NCBI GenBank assembly: GCA_021789795.1
Contig: JAJYJA010000010.1
Coordinates: 1-26,721, forward strand
Reading direction: 5' to 3'
Length of the DNA stretch: 26,721 bases
Source of the DNA: Deltaproteobacteria bacterium
Lineage (GTDB): Bacteria > Desulfobacterota > Desulfobulbia > Desulfobulbales > VMSU01
The position numbers were made by a program, and so were the translations under genes. Position 1 is the first letter of the stretch. Each line of letters starts with the position of its first letter. The notes beneath the pieces were generated by a model. It was not told where the DNA came from. It was given only the letters and a program-made list of their open reading frames with translations, and ran no database searches. Shown in pieces: positions 1 through 6,948 of this stretch.

Positions 1-100
1 ACTGCGGCGCGTGGCGGTTTGGCTCACTCGCCAAACACACCCCGCGCCTTGTATATCGGCCCTTTTGCTTAGCCATCGGCTACCTTTTTGCGAGATCATC
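1..100 (+). repeat. Long palindromic repeat, copy A (cut by window start)
   Basis: Positions 1-100 match the right two thirds of the element at 1189-1339 almost base for base. Shared blocks include a GCGGTTTGGC / GCCAAAC inverted pair, TATATCGGCCC, and the terminal CTTTTTGCGAGATCATC. This copy lacks about 26 bases that copy B carries inside its loop. The left end is outside the window. The element has no coding capacity and looks like a MITE- or REP-type interspersed repeat. Confidence 0.8.
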
Positions 101-110
101 AACCTTGAGT

Positions 111-141
111 GATGGGTGGCGCTGCGCTCCACCCATCCTAC
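111..141 (+). repeat. 31-bp palindromic repeat, copy 1
   Basis: A near-perfect palindrome with arms GATGGGTGG and CCACCCATC around a GC-rich centre, followed by CTAC. An identical 31-bp copy lies at 1360-1390. In both places it follows the right end of the long palindromic element by 10 to 20 bases, so the two repeats seem to form a composite. Short GGGTGG/CCACCC palindromes of this kind occur as dispersed REP-like sequences in many bacteria (general knowledge). Confidence 0.8.
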
Positions 142-151
142 TCTGGATAGC

Positions 152-230
152 GATGGCGTCGTCAAAAGACCGAGCTACTGCTTTGCGGGACGGGTTGGTT
201 TAGCCATCGGCCCTTTTGGGCGAGGGACTT
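152..230 (+). repeat. Degenerate copy C of the long palindromic repeat
   Basis: It begins with GATGGCGTCG-CAAAAGACCGA-like sequence matching the left end of the element at 1189. It continues into GCCATCGGCCCTTTTGGGCGAG, a shortened version of the right end. The middle is deleted. It lies directly downstream of the mlaB stop codon, and I see no separate rho-independent terminator for the mla operon here. Confidence 0.6.
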
Positions 231-250
231 AACCTTAAAGGAGAGGGAGG

Positions 251-538
251 TCAGTCGGGGAAGATGAGCTCCGCCACCCCGTAGAGTTGAGCCAGGGCGC
301 GCAGACCGGGAGGGGGGTTGACGAGCCGCAGGCCCTTCGTCCCTGACAACCGCCGCCAGCCCAAGAGCACCGCCAGGGCGGCGGAATCGGCCTCGCCCGT
401 CCCGGAAAGGTCGAGGGTTTGCATGCCGCCGGCCTTGATGATCCCGGCCCCGGCCTCGAACAGCCTTGAGGCGGTGACGAAGGTAAGTTCCGAGTCCAGC
501 CGGTAGTGGCCGTCCCCGCCGGTGATGCCGGTAGTCAT
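251..538 (-). CDS. mlaB: STAS-domain protein, MlaB-like
   Basis: A 95-residue STAS-domain protein, the size expected for MlaB, the small cytoplasmic regulator or stabiliser that binds the MlaF ATPase of the phospholipid-transport ABC complex. The fold is visible as an N-terminal strand (ELTFVTA), the TLDLSGTGEADSAALAVLL segment that forms the conserved STAS loop around residues 41-59, and a C-terminal ALAQLYGVAELI helix like that of anti-sigma antagonists. Its ATG overlaps the mlaC TGA (ATGA), so translation is probably coupled. A longer reading frame runs upstream but lies inside mlaC and is not used. It is the last gene of the mla operon, in contrast to orders where mlaB follows mlaC directly before other genes. 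The symbol is inferred from domain plus position. Confidence 0.85.
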   Translation of the reverse strand: MTTGITGGDGHYRLDSELTFVTASRLFEAGAGIIKAGGMQTLDLSGTGEADSAALAVLLGWRRLSGTKGLRLVNPPPGLRALAQLYGVAELIFPD

Positions 539-1149
539 TTGCCCTTGTCCTGGGTCTCGTTCTTGTTCCGCATGGAGGCGATGGCCCCCTCCACTCCGCC
601 GCGGCTGACCTCCTGGGTGAAGTAGTCCCGGTAGTTGGTCACCAGGCTGACCCCCGCCACCACCACGTCGAACACCTGCCATCCCGCCGGGGTCTTTTCC
701 AGATGGTAGTCGATGTCGGCCGGCGTGTTGCCCGGCTGGAGCACCTGAGTGCGCACCAGGGCATCGGCATCGGTGGGCGTCACCCGGGAGGTCTTGAAGA
801 CGATGGTGGGATTCCGGTACACCGTCAGGGCGTTGGAGTAGGTGCGCACCAGGAGGTCCTTGAACTCCTTGACCAGGGTGTCCTGCTGCGCCGGGGTGGC
901 CTTGCGCCACTCCTTGCCCATCGCCAGCGAGGTCATGTGCCGGAAGTTGAAGTGGGTCAGCACCTTGGCGTCGATCTGGGCCACCGCCGACTTGACGTCG
1001 CCCTTTTTCAGGTCCGGGTCGGTTTTTAAGATCGTGAGCACCTCGTCGGAGAGGCCCTTGATCATCCCCTCCGGGGTGCTGGTATCGACGGCGGCCCGGA
1101 CCGGGGCGGCCAGCAGCAGGGTGAACAGGAGAATGGCGAGTTTCTTCAT
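535..1149 (-). CDS. mlaC: Periplasmic phospholipid-binding protein MlaC
   Basis: A 204-residue MlaC/Ttg2D family protein, the periplasmic shuttle that carries phospholipid between the MlaA outer-membrane complex and the inner-membrane MlaFEDB complex. Residues 1-20 form a signal peptide (MKKLAILLFTLLLAAPVRAA) with a plausible cleavage after ARA. The mature part has the family pattern, including the FNFRHMTSLAMGKEWRKATPAQ segment and the YRNPTIVF, VDYHL-type and WQVFDVVVAGVSLVTNYR blocks. The start is ATG 1149, preceded by TAAGGA. An in-frame extension to 1341 only translates the inserted repeat and is rejected. It overlaps mlaB by four bases. A 276-bp gap with repeats separates it from mlaA, the only wide gap in the operon. 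Confidence 0.92.
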   Translation of the reverse strand: MKKLAILLFTLLLAAPVRAAVDTSTPEGMIKGLSDEVLTILKTDPDLKKGDVKSAVAQIDAKVLTHFNFRHMTSLAMGKEWRKATPAQQDTLVKEFKDLLVRTYSNALTVYRNPTIVFKTSRVTPTDADALVRTQVLQPGNTPADIDYHLEKTPAGWQVFDVVVAGVSLVTNYRDYFTQEVSRGGVEGAIASMRNKNETQDKGK

Positions 1150-1188
1150 GGCGTGTTCCTTAGGCGGTGACGATTTGTTCTTAAAGTT

Positions 1189-1339
1189 GATGGCGTCGCA
1201 AAAAGACCGATCTACTGCGGCGCGGGGCGGTTTGGCTCGTTCGGCATACCATCTGTATGGCCTCACTCGCCAAACACACCCCGCGCCTTGTATATCGGCC
1301 CTTTTGCTTAGCCATCGGCTACCTTTTTGCGAGATCATC
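1189..1339 (+). repeat. Long palindromic repeat, copy B (most complete)
   Basis: A 151-bp element whose ends are inverted repeats: GATGGCGTCGCAAAAAG on the left and CTTTTTGCGAGATCATC on the right. Inside are nested inverted pairs, CCGAT / ATCGG, GCGCGGGGCGGTTTGGC / GCCAAACACACCCCGCGC, and a central ATAC / GTAT. The whole can fold into one long imperfect hairpin. It carries no ORF of its own. It is inserted between mlaA and mlaC in the same orientation as copies A and D. Copies or fragments lie at 1-100, 152-230, 4893-4918, 5061-5189 and 6824-6912. Confidence 0.85.
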
Positions 1340-1359
1340 AAAGTTGGGGGTCGCTAAAT

Positions 1360-1390
1360 GATGGGTGGCGCTGCGCTCCACCCATCCTAC
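1360..1390 (+). repeat. 31-bp palindromic repeat, copy 2
   Basis: Identical over all 31 bases to 111-141, with arms GATGGGTGG / CCACCCATC and trailing CTAC. It lies 20 bases right of copy B of the long element and 35 bases past the mlaA stop codon, so it is transcribed within the mla operon and could form a stable hairpin in the mlaA-mlaC intergenic RNA. Confidence 0.8.
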
Positions 1391-1425
1391 TGACTAAAGT
1401 TAACCGGGGGAGAGGCAAGCGGCCG

Positions 1426-2142
1426 CTACTTCTCGTCGTCCTCCGGCGGCGGGGCCCCGTCGTAGATCTCGTAGCGGCGGTGCTGGAGGTAGGCGTCGCG
1501 GATGTAGCTGTACTTGTCGATGGCCCCGGCCTCGATCACCTTGTCGCCCGGCAGGAGGCCGGCCCGCTTGTCAACCTGGTGCAGGCCGGACAGGGAGTAG
1601 TGCAGCAGGTCGGGTTTGACCCAGCTTAAGGGATCGCCCTCCCAGTCGGCGGCCAGGCTGAAGGAGTCGCGCACCGTGCGTGGGCCGATCACCGGCAGCA
1701 CCACGAACGGGCCGCTCTCCACCCCCCAGACGGCCAGGGTCTGGCCGAAATCCTCGTCGTGCTTCTCAAATCCCATGCCGGTGGCCGCGTCCACCAGGCC
1801 CCCGATGCCGAGCGAACTGTTGATCAGCACCCGGGCCAGGTCGCCGCCCGCCTCCTTGGGTTTGCCCTGGAGCAGGTTGTTGAGCGAGATGTAGAGGTCG
1901 GAGAGGTTGGCGAAGAAGTTGCCGATCACCACCTGCAAGTTGGCCGGAACCAGCCAGTCGTAGCCCTTGGCCGCCGGCTTGATCACCGCCCGGTCCAGGC
2001 CGTCGTTGAACCTAAACACCGGCCGGTTGAAGCCCTCCCAGGGGTCGCGGGGATTGGGATGGGGGGTGGCGCAGGCGCCCAGCAATAGCAGCAACACCAG
2101 GGGTAGGGCGATACGGAAGATGGATCTGCTGCTGGTCGTCAT
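1426..2142 (-). CDS. mlaA: Outer-membrane lipoprotein MlaA (VacJ)
   Basis: A 238-residue VacJ/MlaA family lipoprotein, which removes misplaced phospholipid from the outer leaflet of the outer membrane. The N-terminus is a lipoprotein signal with lipobox LLGAC, giving lipidated Cys24. The mature part starts with the family hallmark DPWEGFNRPVFRFNDGLDRA, followed by LVPANLQVVIGNFFANLSD, GGDLARVLINSSLGIGGLVD and FGQTLAVWGVESGPFVVLP. Its start codon overlaps the mlaD stop by four bases, so it is cotranslated with the ABC genes. In Escherichia coli mlaA is unlinked; here it sits between mlaD and mlaC, an arrangement I associate with delta-type genomes. The C-terminus ends in an acidic DDEK tail. 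Confidence 0.95.
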   Translation of the reverse strand: MTTSSRSIFRIALPLVLLLLLGACATPHPNPRDPWEGFNRPVFRFNDGLDRAVIKPAAKGYDWLVPANLQVVIGNFFANLSDLYISLNNLLQGKPKEAGGDLARVLINSSLGIGGLVDAATGMGFEKHDEDFGQTLAVWGVESGPFVVLPVIGPRTVRDSFSLAADWEGDPLSWVKPDLLHYSLSGLHQVDKRAGLLPGDKVIEAGAIDKYSYIRDAYLQHRRYEIYDGAPPPEDDEK

Positions 2143-2606
2143 GGTTTCGCCCCCTCGGAGGCCTTGTTGAACATGAATTGACTGATTAGCTCCTCGATCA
2201 CCACCGCTGACTGGGTTCTGGCGATGGTATCGCCGGAGGCGAGCATCTGCTCGTCGCCCCCCGGCGACAGGCCGATGTACTGCTCGCCCAGGAGTCCGGA
2301 GGTCAGGATCTTGGCGAAGGTATCCTTGGGAAACTTGTAGCGCCCGTCGATACTGAGCGTCACCCGGGCCATGTAGGTCTTGGGGTCGAATTCGATGTCG
2401 CTCACCCGGCCCACCACCACCCCCGAGCTCTTCACCGCCCCCCGCACCTTGAGGGTGCCGACGTTGTCGAACTCGGCGGTGAGCTTATAGGGGTTACTGA
2501 GCGTGGATCCCCCCAGGTTTCCAACCTTTAATGCCAGGAAAACCAGGGCAACAACGCCCATGGTCACGAAGACCCCTACCCATGCGTCAAGTGTGGTGCG
2601 GCTCAT
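2139..2606 (-). CDS. mlaD: MCE-domain substrate-binding protein MlaD
   Basis: A 155-residue protein with one N-terminal transmembrane helix (about residues 9-27, VGVFVTMGVVALVFLALKV) and a single MCE domain (about 39-118). Visible MCE features are YKLTAEFDNVGTLKVRGAVK, the VVVGRVSDIEFD strand and the LLGEQYIGLSPGG segment. MlaD forms a hexameric lipid-carrying ring on the periplasmic side of the inner membrane, linked to MlaE. The length fits short MlaD proteins (about 150-185 residues). It has a one-base overlap with mlaE upstream (TGATG) and a four-base overlap with mlaA downstream, typical of tight translational coupling. Confidence 0.95.
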   Translation of the reverse strand: MSRTTLDAWVGVFVTMGVVALVFLALKVGNLGGSTLSNPYKLTAEFDNVGTLKVRGAVKSSGVVVGRVSDIEFDPKTYMARVTLSIDGRYKFPKDTFAKILTSGLLGEQYIGLSPGGDEQMLASGDTIARTQSAVVIEELISQFMFNKASEGAKP

Positions 2607-3394
2607 CAGCTTCCCCTAAACATTAGTGCGGTGAGAATGAAATCGGCGAATAGGATCACCAGCGAGGAGGTGACCACGGTGCGGGTGGTGGCGTTGGAGA
2701 CCCCCTCGGCGGTGGGCACGGCGTCGTAGCCCTCGAAGACCGCGATCAGCGAGACCAAGGCCCCGAAGACCAGGCTCTTGATGACCCCGTTGACGATGTC
2801 CTCCCGGAAATCGACCATGGATTGCATCTGCGACCAGAAGGCGCCTTCGTCCACCCCGATCAGCACCACCCCGATCAGGTAGCCGCCCAGGATGCCGGTG
2901 GCCGAGAACAGGGCCGCCAGGAGCGGCATGGCGATCACCCCGCCCCAGAAGCGGGGGGCCACCACTCGGGCAATGGGATTAACCGCCATCATCTCCATGG
3001 CGCTCAACTGCTCGGTGGCCTTCATCAAGCCGATTTCGGCGGTGACCGCCGAGCCGGCCCGGCTGGCGAAGAGCAGCCCCGAGACCACCGGCCCTAGCTC
3101 CCGCACCAGCGACAGGGCGACCAGCACCCCCAGGGCCTCGCTCGAACCGTAGCGTTGCAGGGTGTTGTAGCCCTGGAGCGCCAGCACCATGCCCACGAAG
3201 AGGCCGGAGACCACGATGACGATCAGCGACAGGACGCCGGTGAAGTAGATTTCCTTGACGGTCAGGGAGAAGCGGCTAAAGGCGATCCCCGACCGGCCGA
3301 GCATGGTCAGGAAGAAGCGGGCCGCGTATCCCAGTCGCCAGATGCCGTTGTTCACCCGGCGGCCAATGGCCGGAAAGAGGTCAGCGAGCGGCAT
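2606..3394 (-). CDS. mlaE: ABC phospholipid transporter permease MlaE
   Basis: A 262-residue MlaE/YrbE family permease, the inner-membrane core of the MlaFEDB lipid transporter. It has an N-terminal amphipathic stretch, then several hydrophobic segments (about residues 51-75, 90-105, 145-180, 200-220 and 238-258). Family signatures include the ALQGYNTLQRYGSSEALG region, the conserved RAGSAVTAEIG motif near the coupling region, MKATEQLSAMEMM and VNPIARVVAPR. The start ATG at 3394 lies inside the end of mlaF (14-base overlap). The length is the family's usual 255-265 residues. Confidence 0.95.
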   Translation of the reverse strand: MPLADLFPAIGRRVNNGIWRLGYAARFFLTMLGRSGIAFSRFSLTVKEIYFTGVLSLIVIVVSGLFVGMVLALQGYNTLQRYGSSEALGVLVALSLVRELGPVVSGLLFASRAGSAVTAEIGLMKATEQLSAMEMMAVNPIARVVAPRFWGGVIAMPLLAALFSATGILGGYLIGVVLIGVDEGAFWSQMQSMVDFREDIVNGVIKSLVFGALVSLIAVFEGYDAVPTAEGVSNATTRTVVTSSLVILFADFILTALMFRGS

Positions 3395-4196
3395 GGGGGC
3401 CTAACAGTTCCTCCCGGTAGTCCCGGGCCGGGTAGTGGAAGGGCACCGGGCCGTCGGGCTCGGCCTTGACGAACTGCCGGACAAAGGGGATATCCGAATC
3501 CAGGATCTCCTTGGGGGTGCCTTGGGCCGCGATCTTGCCCTCGGAGACGAAATAGACGTAATCGACGATCTTAAGCGAGGAGATGACGTCGTGGGTGACG
3601 ATGATGGAGCTGGCGCCCAAGGCGTCGTTCAGCCGGCGGATAAGCTGGCCGATGACGCTAAGCGAAATCGGATCGAGCCCGGTGAAGGGCTCGTCGTACA
3701 TGATCAGCTGCGGGTCGAGGGCGATGGTCCGGGCCAGGGCCACCCGCCGGGCCATGCCGCCCGACAGCTCGTTGGGCATCAGTTGCGCCGCCCCCCGCAG
3801 GCCGACGGCGTGTAGCTTCATCAGCACCAAGTCGCGGATCAGGGCCTCGGGCAGGGCGGTGTGCTCGCGCATGGGAAAGGCGACGTTTTCAAACACCGAC
3901 AGGTCGGTGAACAGGGCCCCGAACTGGAAGAGCATCCCCATCTTGCGGCGCAGGAGGTACAGTTGACGCGTGTTCAGTTCGTGCACCACCTGGCCCGCCA
4001 CCCGCACCGCCCCGCGCTGGGGGCGGAGCTGGCCGCCGATCAGCCGCAGGATGGTGGTCTTGCCGTGGCCGCTGCCGCCCATGATCGCCACTACCTGGCC
4101 GGGCGCGATCCGCATCTCCAGACGGTCTAGGATCTGCCGGCCGCCCGGATAGGCGAAGGACAGCCCGGTGATGGAGACGAAGTCTTCTGGCGGCAT
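3381..4196 (-). CDS. mlaF: ABC phospholipid transporter ATPase MlaF
   Basis: A 271-residue ABC ATPase that powers the Mla transporter from the cytoplasm. Walker A reads GGSGHGKT (residues about 40-47), the Q-loop lies in LFQFGALF, the signature is ELSGGMARR, Walker B is LIMYDEP and the switch histidine is in IIVTHD. The ENVAFPMREHT stretch after the Q-loop and a C-terminal tail of about 25 residues beyond the core are typical of MlaF. The start ATG 4196 lies 22 bases after the yciB stop and has only a weak ribosome site, so translation may depend on the upstream gene. Confidence 0.95.
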   Translation of the reverse strand: MPPEDFVSITGLSFAYPGGRQILDRLEMRIAPGQVVAIMGGSGHGKTTILRLIGGQLRPQRGAVRVAGQVVHELNTRQLYLLRRKMGMLFQFGALFTDLSVFENVAFPMREHTALPEALIRDLVLMKLHAVGLRGAAQLMPNELSGGMARRVALARTIALDPQLIMYDEPFTGLDPISLSVIGQLIRRLNDALGASSIIVTHDVISSLKIVDYVYFVSEGKIAAQGTPKEILDSDIPFVRQFVKAEPDGPVPFHYPARDYREELLGPHAAR

Positions 4197-4218
4197 CAGG
4201 CTTGCGATCCCCGAGGTC

Positions 4219-4761
4219 TCATTCGCCGGCGTCCGAGGGCTGGAGGTGACGGACGAGGAAGAGGGACTGGATCACCATGAAGAGCAGGGTCAGTCCCAAC
4301 ATGCCAAACAGCTTGAAGTTGACCCAGGTGTCCCGGTCGAAGTGGGACATGACGTAGAGGTTGGCCGCGCCCTGAACGAAGAAGAAGGCGACCCAGCCTA
4401 GGTTTAGCCGTCGCCACAACATCTGGGGCAGGCTGATGCTGCCGCCCATCAGCCGTTCGACCACCGTGGCCTTGCCCACAAACTGGCTGACCAGGAAACC
4501 CAGGCCGAACAGCCAGTTGATGACCGTGGGCTTCCACTTGATGAACAGCTCGTTGTGGAGGTAGAGGGTCAGCCCGCCAAAGACGACGATGACGGCGAGG
4601 GTGATCCACTGCATCACCGCCACCCGGCGATACCTAAACCAGGAGTAGCCTACCTGGGCGCAGGTGGCGACGATGGCCACCGCGGTGGCCACGAAGATGT
4701 CGAACAGCTTGTAGGCCAGAAAGAACAGAAAAATGGGAAAGAAATCGAAGAGCAGCTTCAT
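4219..4761 (-). CDS. yciB: YciB/IspZ family inner-membrane septation protein
   Basis: A 180-residue polytopic membrane protein of the YciB (intracellular septation protein A) family. It starts with the family's usual MKLLFDFFPIFLFFLAYK and contains GYSWFRYRRVAVMQWIT, HNELFIKWKPTVINWLFG and LNLGWVAFFFVQGAANLYV. About five membrane segments can be seen (residues 6-20, 22-40, 50-69, 78-96, 118-137 and a last one at 150-168). In enterobacteria YciB links envelope elongation and division machineries; the precise role is unsettled. It is the first gene of the operon that continues into mlaF. The family match is strong; the upstream ribosome site is poor. Confidence 0.9.
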   Translation of the reverse strand: MKLLFDFFPIFLFFLAYKLFDIFVATAVAIVATCAQVGYSWFRYRRVAVMQWITLAVIVVFGGLTLYLHNELFIKWKPTVINWLFGLGFLVSQFVGKATVVERLMGGSISLPQMLWRRLNLGWVAFFFVQGAANLYVMSHFDRDTWVNFKLFGMLGLTLLFMVIQSLFLVRHLQPSDAGE

Positions 4762-5060
4762 CGGGTTGGGGTGGGTTGCGGCCTGCGGGCAATTAGGTTG
4801 CGGCCACTGGGCCGGGTTTGGTTTGGATAGAGATTAAAGAAAACGCTGAAGCTTTCAGAATAATGCAAGCAGAGCCGCCAAGCAACAAGAAAGATGGCTA
4901 CCTTCTTGCGGGATCATCAGGAAATGGAAGAGAAGAGCCGTTGGGCTGGCGGTCTCCCAGGGCTGACAAGGGGCCAGGGGATTGCTTTCCGTCCGGCGGC
5001 CCTTGAATTTGCTTTGGCCTAAAATAATGCTACTCATCGCCTAAATTCCGGGCTATGATT
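4762..5060. other. Non-coding divergent intergenic region
   Basis: About 530 bases separate the divergent yciB and aminotransferase starts (to 5289). This first part must hold the promoter for the yciB-mla operon, but I cannot pick out a convincing -35/-10 pair. It contains a direct repeat of GGTTGCGGCC near 4773 and 4797, a small CTGAA-GCT-TTCAG palindrome near 4846, and a fragment of the interspersed repeat. The short ORFs across it have no recognisable features. Confidence 0.5.
4893..4918 (+). repeat. Fragment F of the long palindromic repeat
   Basis: GATGGCTACC-TTCTTGCGGGATCATC matches the right end of the element (GCCATCGGCTACC-TTTTTGCGAGATCATC) with a few changes. Only this terminal piece is present. 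Confidence 0.5.
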
Positions 5061-5189
5061 GATGGCGTCGATAAAAGGCCGATCTGCTGCGTCCCCGTCC
5101 AACCCCAGCGGGGATTGGACATAAATTGCGGGGCGGTTTGCATGTCGGCCCTTTTGCTTAGTCATCGGCTGCCTTTGGGCGAGACCATC
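5061..5189 (+). repeat. Long palindromic repeat, copy D
   Basis: It begins GATGGCGTCGATAAAAGGCCGATCT and ends CGGCTGCCTTTGGGCGAGACCATC, matching both ends of copy B at 1189-1339. The middle differs: it carries CCCCGTCCAACCCCAGCGGGG and ATTGGACATAAATTGCGG instead of the GTTTGGC hairpin loop, so the core is variable while the ends are kept. It lies about 100 bases before the aminotransferase start. Confidence 0.75.
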
Positions 5190-5209
5190 ATGATTGATGG
5201 TTATGAATT

Positions 5210-5260
5210 CTTAACGTCTTCATAAAGTTAAGGCGCGGCTTGAGGGCGGCCTGCCCGCCC
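5210..5260 (+). promoter_or_regulatory. Inverted repeat and hairpin in aminotransferase leader
   Basis: CTTAAC (5210-5215) and GTTAAG (5227-5232) form an inverted repeat with an 11-base spacer rich in A and T, which could be an operator. GGGCGG (5244-5249) and CCGCCC (5255-5260) can form a small hairpin about 30 bases before the start codon. No clear sigma-70 promoter could be placed. Function is unknown. Confidence 0.3.
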
Positions 5261-5289
5261 CTGTCCCGATTCAAGATCAGGTGAACACC

Positions 5290-6594
5290 ATGCGAACCAA
5301 CATCGTCCACAGCGGCGCCGGCGAGTTGACCTACGAGATCCGCAACATCGTCACCGTCGGCGAGAAGTTACAGAAACTTGGCATCCAGACCTTTTGGGAA
5401 AACATCGGCGACCCGATCGCCAAGGGCGAGCGCATCCCCCAGTGGATGAAGGATATCGTGGTTAGCCTGGCCCAGCAGGACGCCACCTACGGTTACTCGC
5501 CCACCCGTGGCATCCTGGCCACCCGGGAATTCATCGCCCAGCGCACCAACCAGCGGGGCGGGGCCCAGCTCACCCCCGACGATATCATCTTCTTTAACGG
5601 CCTAGGCGACGCGATCAGCAAGATCTACGGCTTTCTGCGCCCCACCGCCCGGGTGGTGATGCCCACCCCGAGCTACACCACCCACTCCTCCGCCGAGGCG
5701 GCCCACGCCGGCGACCGGCCGGTCACCTACCTGCTCGATCCGCTGAATCACTGGTATCCGGACCTGGACGACCTGGAAAAGCGCATCAAATACAACCCGG
5801 CGGTGGCCGGCATCCTGATCATCAACCCCGACAACCCCACCGGGGCGGTCTATACCGAGTCCATCCTGGGCGGCATCATCCGGCTGGCCAAGAAGTACGA
5901 CCTGTTCGTGGTTTGCGACGAGGTCTATCTGAATATCGTCTACAACGGCTGCCAGACCCTGCCTATCTCCGATCTGATCGGCAAGGTGCCGGCCATCGCC
6001 ATGCGGGGGCTATCCAAGGAGATGCCCTGGCCGGGCGGGCGCTGCGGCTGGATCGAGGTCTACAACGGTCACCGCCAGCCGATGTTCGAGAAGTACGTGC
6101 AGTCGATCCTAAACGCCAAGATGCTGGAGGTCTGCTCCACCTCCCTGCCGCAGGCGGTGTTGCCCCAGCTCATGCAGCACCCGCGCTACGGCGAGTATCT
6201 TCAGGAGCGGATTGACCGCTACGAGCGTTACTCCAACATCGCCTACGACTGCCTGAAGGATGTTGATGGCATACTGGTAAACCGCACTAACGGCGCCTTT
6301 TACATGAGCGTGGTGTTTGTCGAGGGCCGGATCAACAATACCCAGACCATGCCCATCGCCAACCCCGAAGTCAAGAAGCAGGTGGAGTTGTTGGTGAACG
6401 CCTCGGGTGTGTCGCTCGACAAGCGTTTTGTCTATTATCTGCTTGGCTCAACCGGGATCTGTACCGTGCCGCTCAGCTCCTTTGCCACCGAGTTGCAGGG
6501 CATCCGCATAACCCTCCTGGAGCGGGACGAGACCCGCTTCCGTCAGATATTTCAGACCCTCGCCGGCTCCATCCGCCAATACCTGGACTCCTAG
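5290..6594 (+). CDS. PLP-dependent class I/II aminotransferase
   Basis: A 434-residue fold-type I aminotransferase (AspC/AlaA-like, COG0436 type) that would move amino groups between an amino acid and a 2-oxo acid in the cytoplasm. Visible residues are the NPDNPTGAVY motif (Asn182 binding PLP), CDEVY (Asp210 and Tyr213), the Schiff-base lysine in GLSKEMPWPGG (Lys243) and Arg251. The substrate cannot be told from sequence; alanine, aspartate or aromatic amino acids are all possible. I prefer ATG 5290, which has AGGTGA five bases before it, over the in-frame GTG at 5281 that overlaps this site. It is a single-gene unit: variable repeats lie upstream and a strong terminator follows. Confidence 0.9.
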   Translation: MRTNIVHSGAGELTYEIRNIVTVGEKLQKLGIQTFWENIGDPIAKGERIPQWMKDIVVSLAQQDATYGYSPTRGILATREFIAQRTNQRGGAQLTPDDIIFFNGLGDAISKIYGFLRPTARVVMPTPSYTTHSSAEAAHAGDRPVTYLLDPLNHWYPDLDDLEKRIKYNPAVAGILIINPDNPTGAVYTESILGGIIRLAKKYDLFVVCDEVYLNIVYNGCQTLPISDLIGKVPAIAMRGLSKEMPWPGGRCGWIEVYNGHRQPMFEKYVQSILNAKMLEVCSTSLPQAVLPQLMQHPRYGEYLQERIDRYERYSNIAYDCLKDVDGILVNRTNGAFYMSVVFVEGRINNTQTMPIANPEVKKQVELLVNASGVSLDKRFVYYLLGSTGICTVPLSSFATELQGIRITLLERDETRFRQIFQTLAGSIRQYLDS

Positions 6595-6618
6595 TAGTTG
6601 TCTGGCAATACAGATAGA

Positions 6619-6651
6619 CCAATGGCCGCCTTGAGCGGCCATTGGTGTTTT
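6619..6651 (+). terminator. Rho-independent terminator after aminotransferase
   Basis: A perfect 11-bp stem, CCAATGGCCGC (6619-6629) and GCGGCCATTGG (6635-6645), with a CTTGA loop, followed by TGTTTT. It starts 24 bases after the stop codon. Confidence 0.85.
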
Positions 6652-6698
6652 GGGCCCTCCCGTCCCGGCGCGGCCCGACTTTTTCCCCGTCCCCTTCC

Positions 6699-6726
6699 TT
6701 GACAAGCATGATAACGTACTTACTAT
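6699..6726 (+). promoter_or_regulatory. Candidate promoter for grpE-dnaK
   Basis: TTGACA (6699-6704) is a perfect -35 hexamer; TACTAT (6721-6726) at 16 bases is a four-of-six -10. The whole stretch is AT-rich in a GC-rich setting. No sigma-32 consensus or CIRCE element is seen nearby. If used, the leader to grpE would be over 200 bases long and include a hairpin and a repeat. Confidence 0.35.
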
Positions 6727-6749
6727 TGCTGACTATCAAAGTCCGGGGT

Positions 6750-6781
6750 GGTTGAAACCCCTTGCCGACAAGGGGATGAGG
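6750..6781 (+). other. Solitary CRISPR-repeat-like hairpin
   Basis: GTTGAAAC (6751-6758) runs into CCCCTTG (6758-6764), CCGA and CAAGGGG (6769-6775), then ATGAGGC. The layout, a GTTGAAAC end with a short central palindrome, is that of many CRISPR repeats, but there is only one copy in the window, so it is not an array. It could equally be a leader hairpin of the grpE transcript. Confidence 0.3.
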
Positions 6782-6823
6782 CCTAAGCCGTCAAGAGGAA
6801 GTAGCCTGGAAAACGTCAAAGAT

Positions 6824-6912
6824 GATGGTCTCGCAAAAAGGCAGCCGATGGCTAAGCAAAAGGGCCGACATGCAAGGCTCGGGGCGGTTTGGCCTTTTGG
6901 CGAGGCCAGCCA
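6824..6912 (-). repeat. Long palindromic repeat, copy E (reverse orientation)
   Basis: On the minus strand it ends TCGGCCCTTTTGCTTAGCCATC followed by GGCTGCCTTTTTGCGAGACCATC, matching the right end of copy B almost exactly. A GCCAAAccGCCCCGaGCCTTG core matches copies A and B. The left terminal inverted repeat is missing. It stops about 37 bases before the grpE start and is probably part of the grpE leader RNA. Confidence 0.7.
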
Positions 6913-6948
6913 AGATGAGACCGGTGATTAGGCAAGGGAGGATGTCGG

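Noticed and set aside
1150..1341. N-terminal extension of mlaC
   Set aside because: The extra 64 codons are translated from the interspersed repeat and precede a good signal peptide with its own ribosome site at ATG 1149.
6750..6781. CRISPR array
   Set aside because: Only one repeat-like unit exists; there is no spacer-repeat periodicity and no cas gene in the window.
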